A program made the position numbers and the translations under genes. From Moringa oleifera (taxonomy: Eukaryota > Streptophyta > Magnoliopsida > Brassicales > Moringaceae): a DNA stretch of 64,000 nt. Positions 62,097 to 64,000 of this stretch are shown one piece after another. Each line of letters begins with the position of its first letter. The first letter of the stretch is position 1. The notes under the pieces were generated by a model, which saw only the letters and a list, made by a program, of their open reading frames with translations, was not told the origin of the DNA and did no database searches. The stretch is from assembly GCA_021397835.1 (NCBI GenBank), contig JAJFZO010000191.1, forward strand, positions 7,760,001-7,824,000, given 5' to 3'.

Positions 62097-63300
62097 TTAA
62101 AAAATTAAAACTTTTATTTCGTTGTAATTAAACAAGATAAGACTTACAAATAAAGTTTTGGAAAGGAAAAAAATGTACTAAGAATAAGAAAGTATAGAGA
62201 ATAATTTATTTAAAATCATAATTAATAAGATAAAAAAATAAGATGTGATAAAAAATATTTTAAAATAATATTGTTCATAATTTTTTTAAAAAATTATTCT
62301 GTATCGAGATGGTTTTAAATTAGTCACTTATTGAAGTGATTTAAGATCATGAAATAAAAACGTTCAATTATAAATAAATATGGTGATCGCATTAGCTGTT
62401 TCAAAATCCTCAATTAACTTAATTTAACTATTTTATAAAATACTCTTCCTTAAAAGTACATCAAATTTAATTTGAAAAATTATAACTTCTTGTTTACATT
62501 GATTTGAATGACAGAATTTCATTATTATAATAAAATGAGTGAAAGTGTTTTAAAAAATATTTACAATTTTTAAAGTAATTTTAAATAATATAATAAAAAA
62601 TTACAAGGTAAATATTATATAAATTTTTAAAGTATATTCCGTTAAATCTCGATCTGTAAACATATCAAATCAAATTTAACTTACAATCTGGATCGAATCA
62701 AATTTTCTATTGACGAAAAATCAATTTCATTAACGACAATGAGTCTTTATGAAAGGCATTTTCAAAATTTTAAATTAAATTAGTCAAGTTTAGTCAAACT
62801 CGTTAATCCTTCTTTTCCAACTTCTTTTTTTTTTTTCCGTTAACAAACACAAAGAGAAAGAAAAAGAGAAGAATACATTTTCTTCATCTTTGTGATTACC
62901 TTTTTGCTCGATGTGGAGGTTAATAAGAGCAAGCAAAAATTAATTATTCATTAATTCTTTATCAAGAAATAGATTCAAAATGTAAAAGTTAATAAAAATA
63001 AAAAAATTAATCGATGATCCATTATTACATTTTAGATATTGATTGGCATTAAAAGTTAGGAAATCAATTTCCTGTTCACATGGAACTAGTCTTGTAAAGG
63101 GATTGTGTTCACTTACCGTTATATATACCACTTGTGCTTCACTTCTTGTTGGAAAAAATAAAACAAGTAAATTTAAAAATAAAAATTCTTGCGTTTACTA
63201 TTTATTCACTTCCACAAATGTCTGCATATGCTTACAACTCAACTAAAATATAGAAAATTACCCAACTGTAATGAGAAATTCTAGGCACCTAATTAGACCT
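62097..63300. other. AT-rich spacer with a dispersed repeat at 62720-62900
   Basis: 62720-62900 resembles 36930-37080 (CGTTAAC, TTTTCAAATT/TTTTCAAAAT, GGTCAAACTTT/AGTCAAACTCG, pyrimidine run, then AAAGAGAAxG). The rest is AT-rich without a gene. Confidence 0.5.
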
Positions 63301-63369
63301 TATTTGAATGAAACACAAATTAGAAAAATGTAAGCCATGTCTCAAATAGAAACAGACTTACAAAAGACT

Positions 63370-64000
63370 AGGTCTTACATGATGTTTATCGATTTGAATC
63401 ATTCTTGGACACTCCTTAATTCAAAATTGTATACATCAAGTTGTGACATTAACTACTTATTTATCTCTTGCAAGAGACTTTTTAAGGATATCTACTTTTT
63501 GCTCATTTGTGCTACTATACATCAAAGTAATGTAACTAAGTATATATATCAAACAAAGTGAAAATGAATATCAAAATGCTTTGTTCTCCCACGAAATATT
63601 AGATTTTTGGTCACTGCGATTGTTGCCTTGTTGTCAAGAAAAAAAATGTTGTGCCTTTGTGCTCATGTGAAAATTAATAAGGATTCTTCTAAGTCAAATT
63701 ACTTGACAAGTTGTTAAAGTTGCGCTAATATATTTAACTTTTAAAGAAGATAGTATTTTTATAACTTGCTTTTGTGAGCTCAATTTAGTTGTTATTGATC
63801 TAAGGCCAAACACAATAAAGATAGTTATTCTATAATCTGACAAACTTTCCTAATCACTTTCAGTAAAGTCATATAATTTGAATTCAAGAACTTGCATGTA
63901 CCAAATCTTGTAATCTATTATTCAAGTGATGTAGTATAAGATTCTTTTTTCTACTCCAAAATGATCCTTAGTGGGATTTCAATGAACTTCAAAATTACAC
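63370..64000 (-). pseudogene. Ty1/copia element 4: RNase H remnant entering from the right edge
   Basis: Minus strand: YDFTESD(stop)ESLSDYRIT, then SLKVKYISATLTTCQVI, then LRRILINFHMSTKAQHFF, then an R-G-R-T-K-H-F-D-I-H-F-H-F block. These match copia RNase H (T-D-S-D-W-A, S-x-x-E-A-E-Y-I-A-A, D-N-K-x-x-I, G-R-T-K-H-I-D-I-R-x-H-F). Many stops. The rest of the element lies beyond 64000. Confidence 0.82.

Noticed and set aside
1..64000. tRNA, rRNA, CRISPR or operon-like features
   Set aside because: I saw no cloverleaf sequence with A and B boxes, no rRNA-like stretch and no spacer array. The sequence is eukaryotic.

Overview
This window is nuclear DNA from a flowering plant, most likely a eudicot. 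The genes have several short exons with GT-AG introns, the intergenic DNA is very AT-rich, and plant-specific retrotransposons and DNA transposons are nested in one another. A decayed copy of the plastid gene accD is also present. I cannot name the species. No operon, CRISPR array or other prokaryotic feature is present.

Layout. 1-10827: a three-deep nest of retrotransposons, with an Athila-like Ty3/gypsy element (1-8450, minus strand) inside Ty1/copia element 1, which lies inside Ty1/copia element 2. 10826-14050: a gene-derived island. It holds a block duplicated at 35249, a broken S1/P1-type nuclease fragment abutting the first exon of a universal stress protein (USP) gene tail to tail, and an intact four-exon USP gene (12928-13930). 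14050-17125: a probable SIRE/Maximus-type copia LTR and a plastid accD pseudogene. 17948-26897: a full-span but degenerate CACTA (En/Spm) transposon set in a small tandem repeat. 27150-30360: decayed gypsy gag and AT-rich DNA. 30368-35514: the main gene island, with a second intact USP gene and an acyl-lipid thioesterase gene on the minus strand. 35750-41000: small TIR elements, including two related hAT-type MITEs in opposite orientation. 41690-57000: eroded CACTA and copia remnants, a satellite-like tandem repeat and AT-rich filler. 58337-59825: an intact seven-exon bHLH transcription factor gene of the BEE3-like type. 61588-64000: a long-TIR element and the edge of another copia element on the minus strand.

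Four genes look functional: two USPs, one thioesterase and one bHLH, all on the minus strand. I built their exons by hand from reading frame, splice-site dinucleotides and family similarity; the phases join without internal stops. The two USP genes have identical lengths for exons 2, 3 and 4, so they are paralogues; a third USP survives only as exon 1. There is no evidence that these genes act as one pathway: USPs bind nucleotides in stress responses, the thioesterase releases fatty acids in plastids, and the bHLH is a nuclear regulator.

I did not find a convincing new biological system. The items most worth a second look are the nuclease/USP chimera, the duplicated block near the thioesterase promoter, the loss of a nucleotide-binding glycine in one USP, the inverted MITE pair, and the tandem repeat families at 50.2-51.1 kb and 53.0-53.4 kb.
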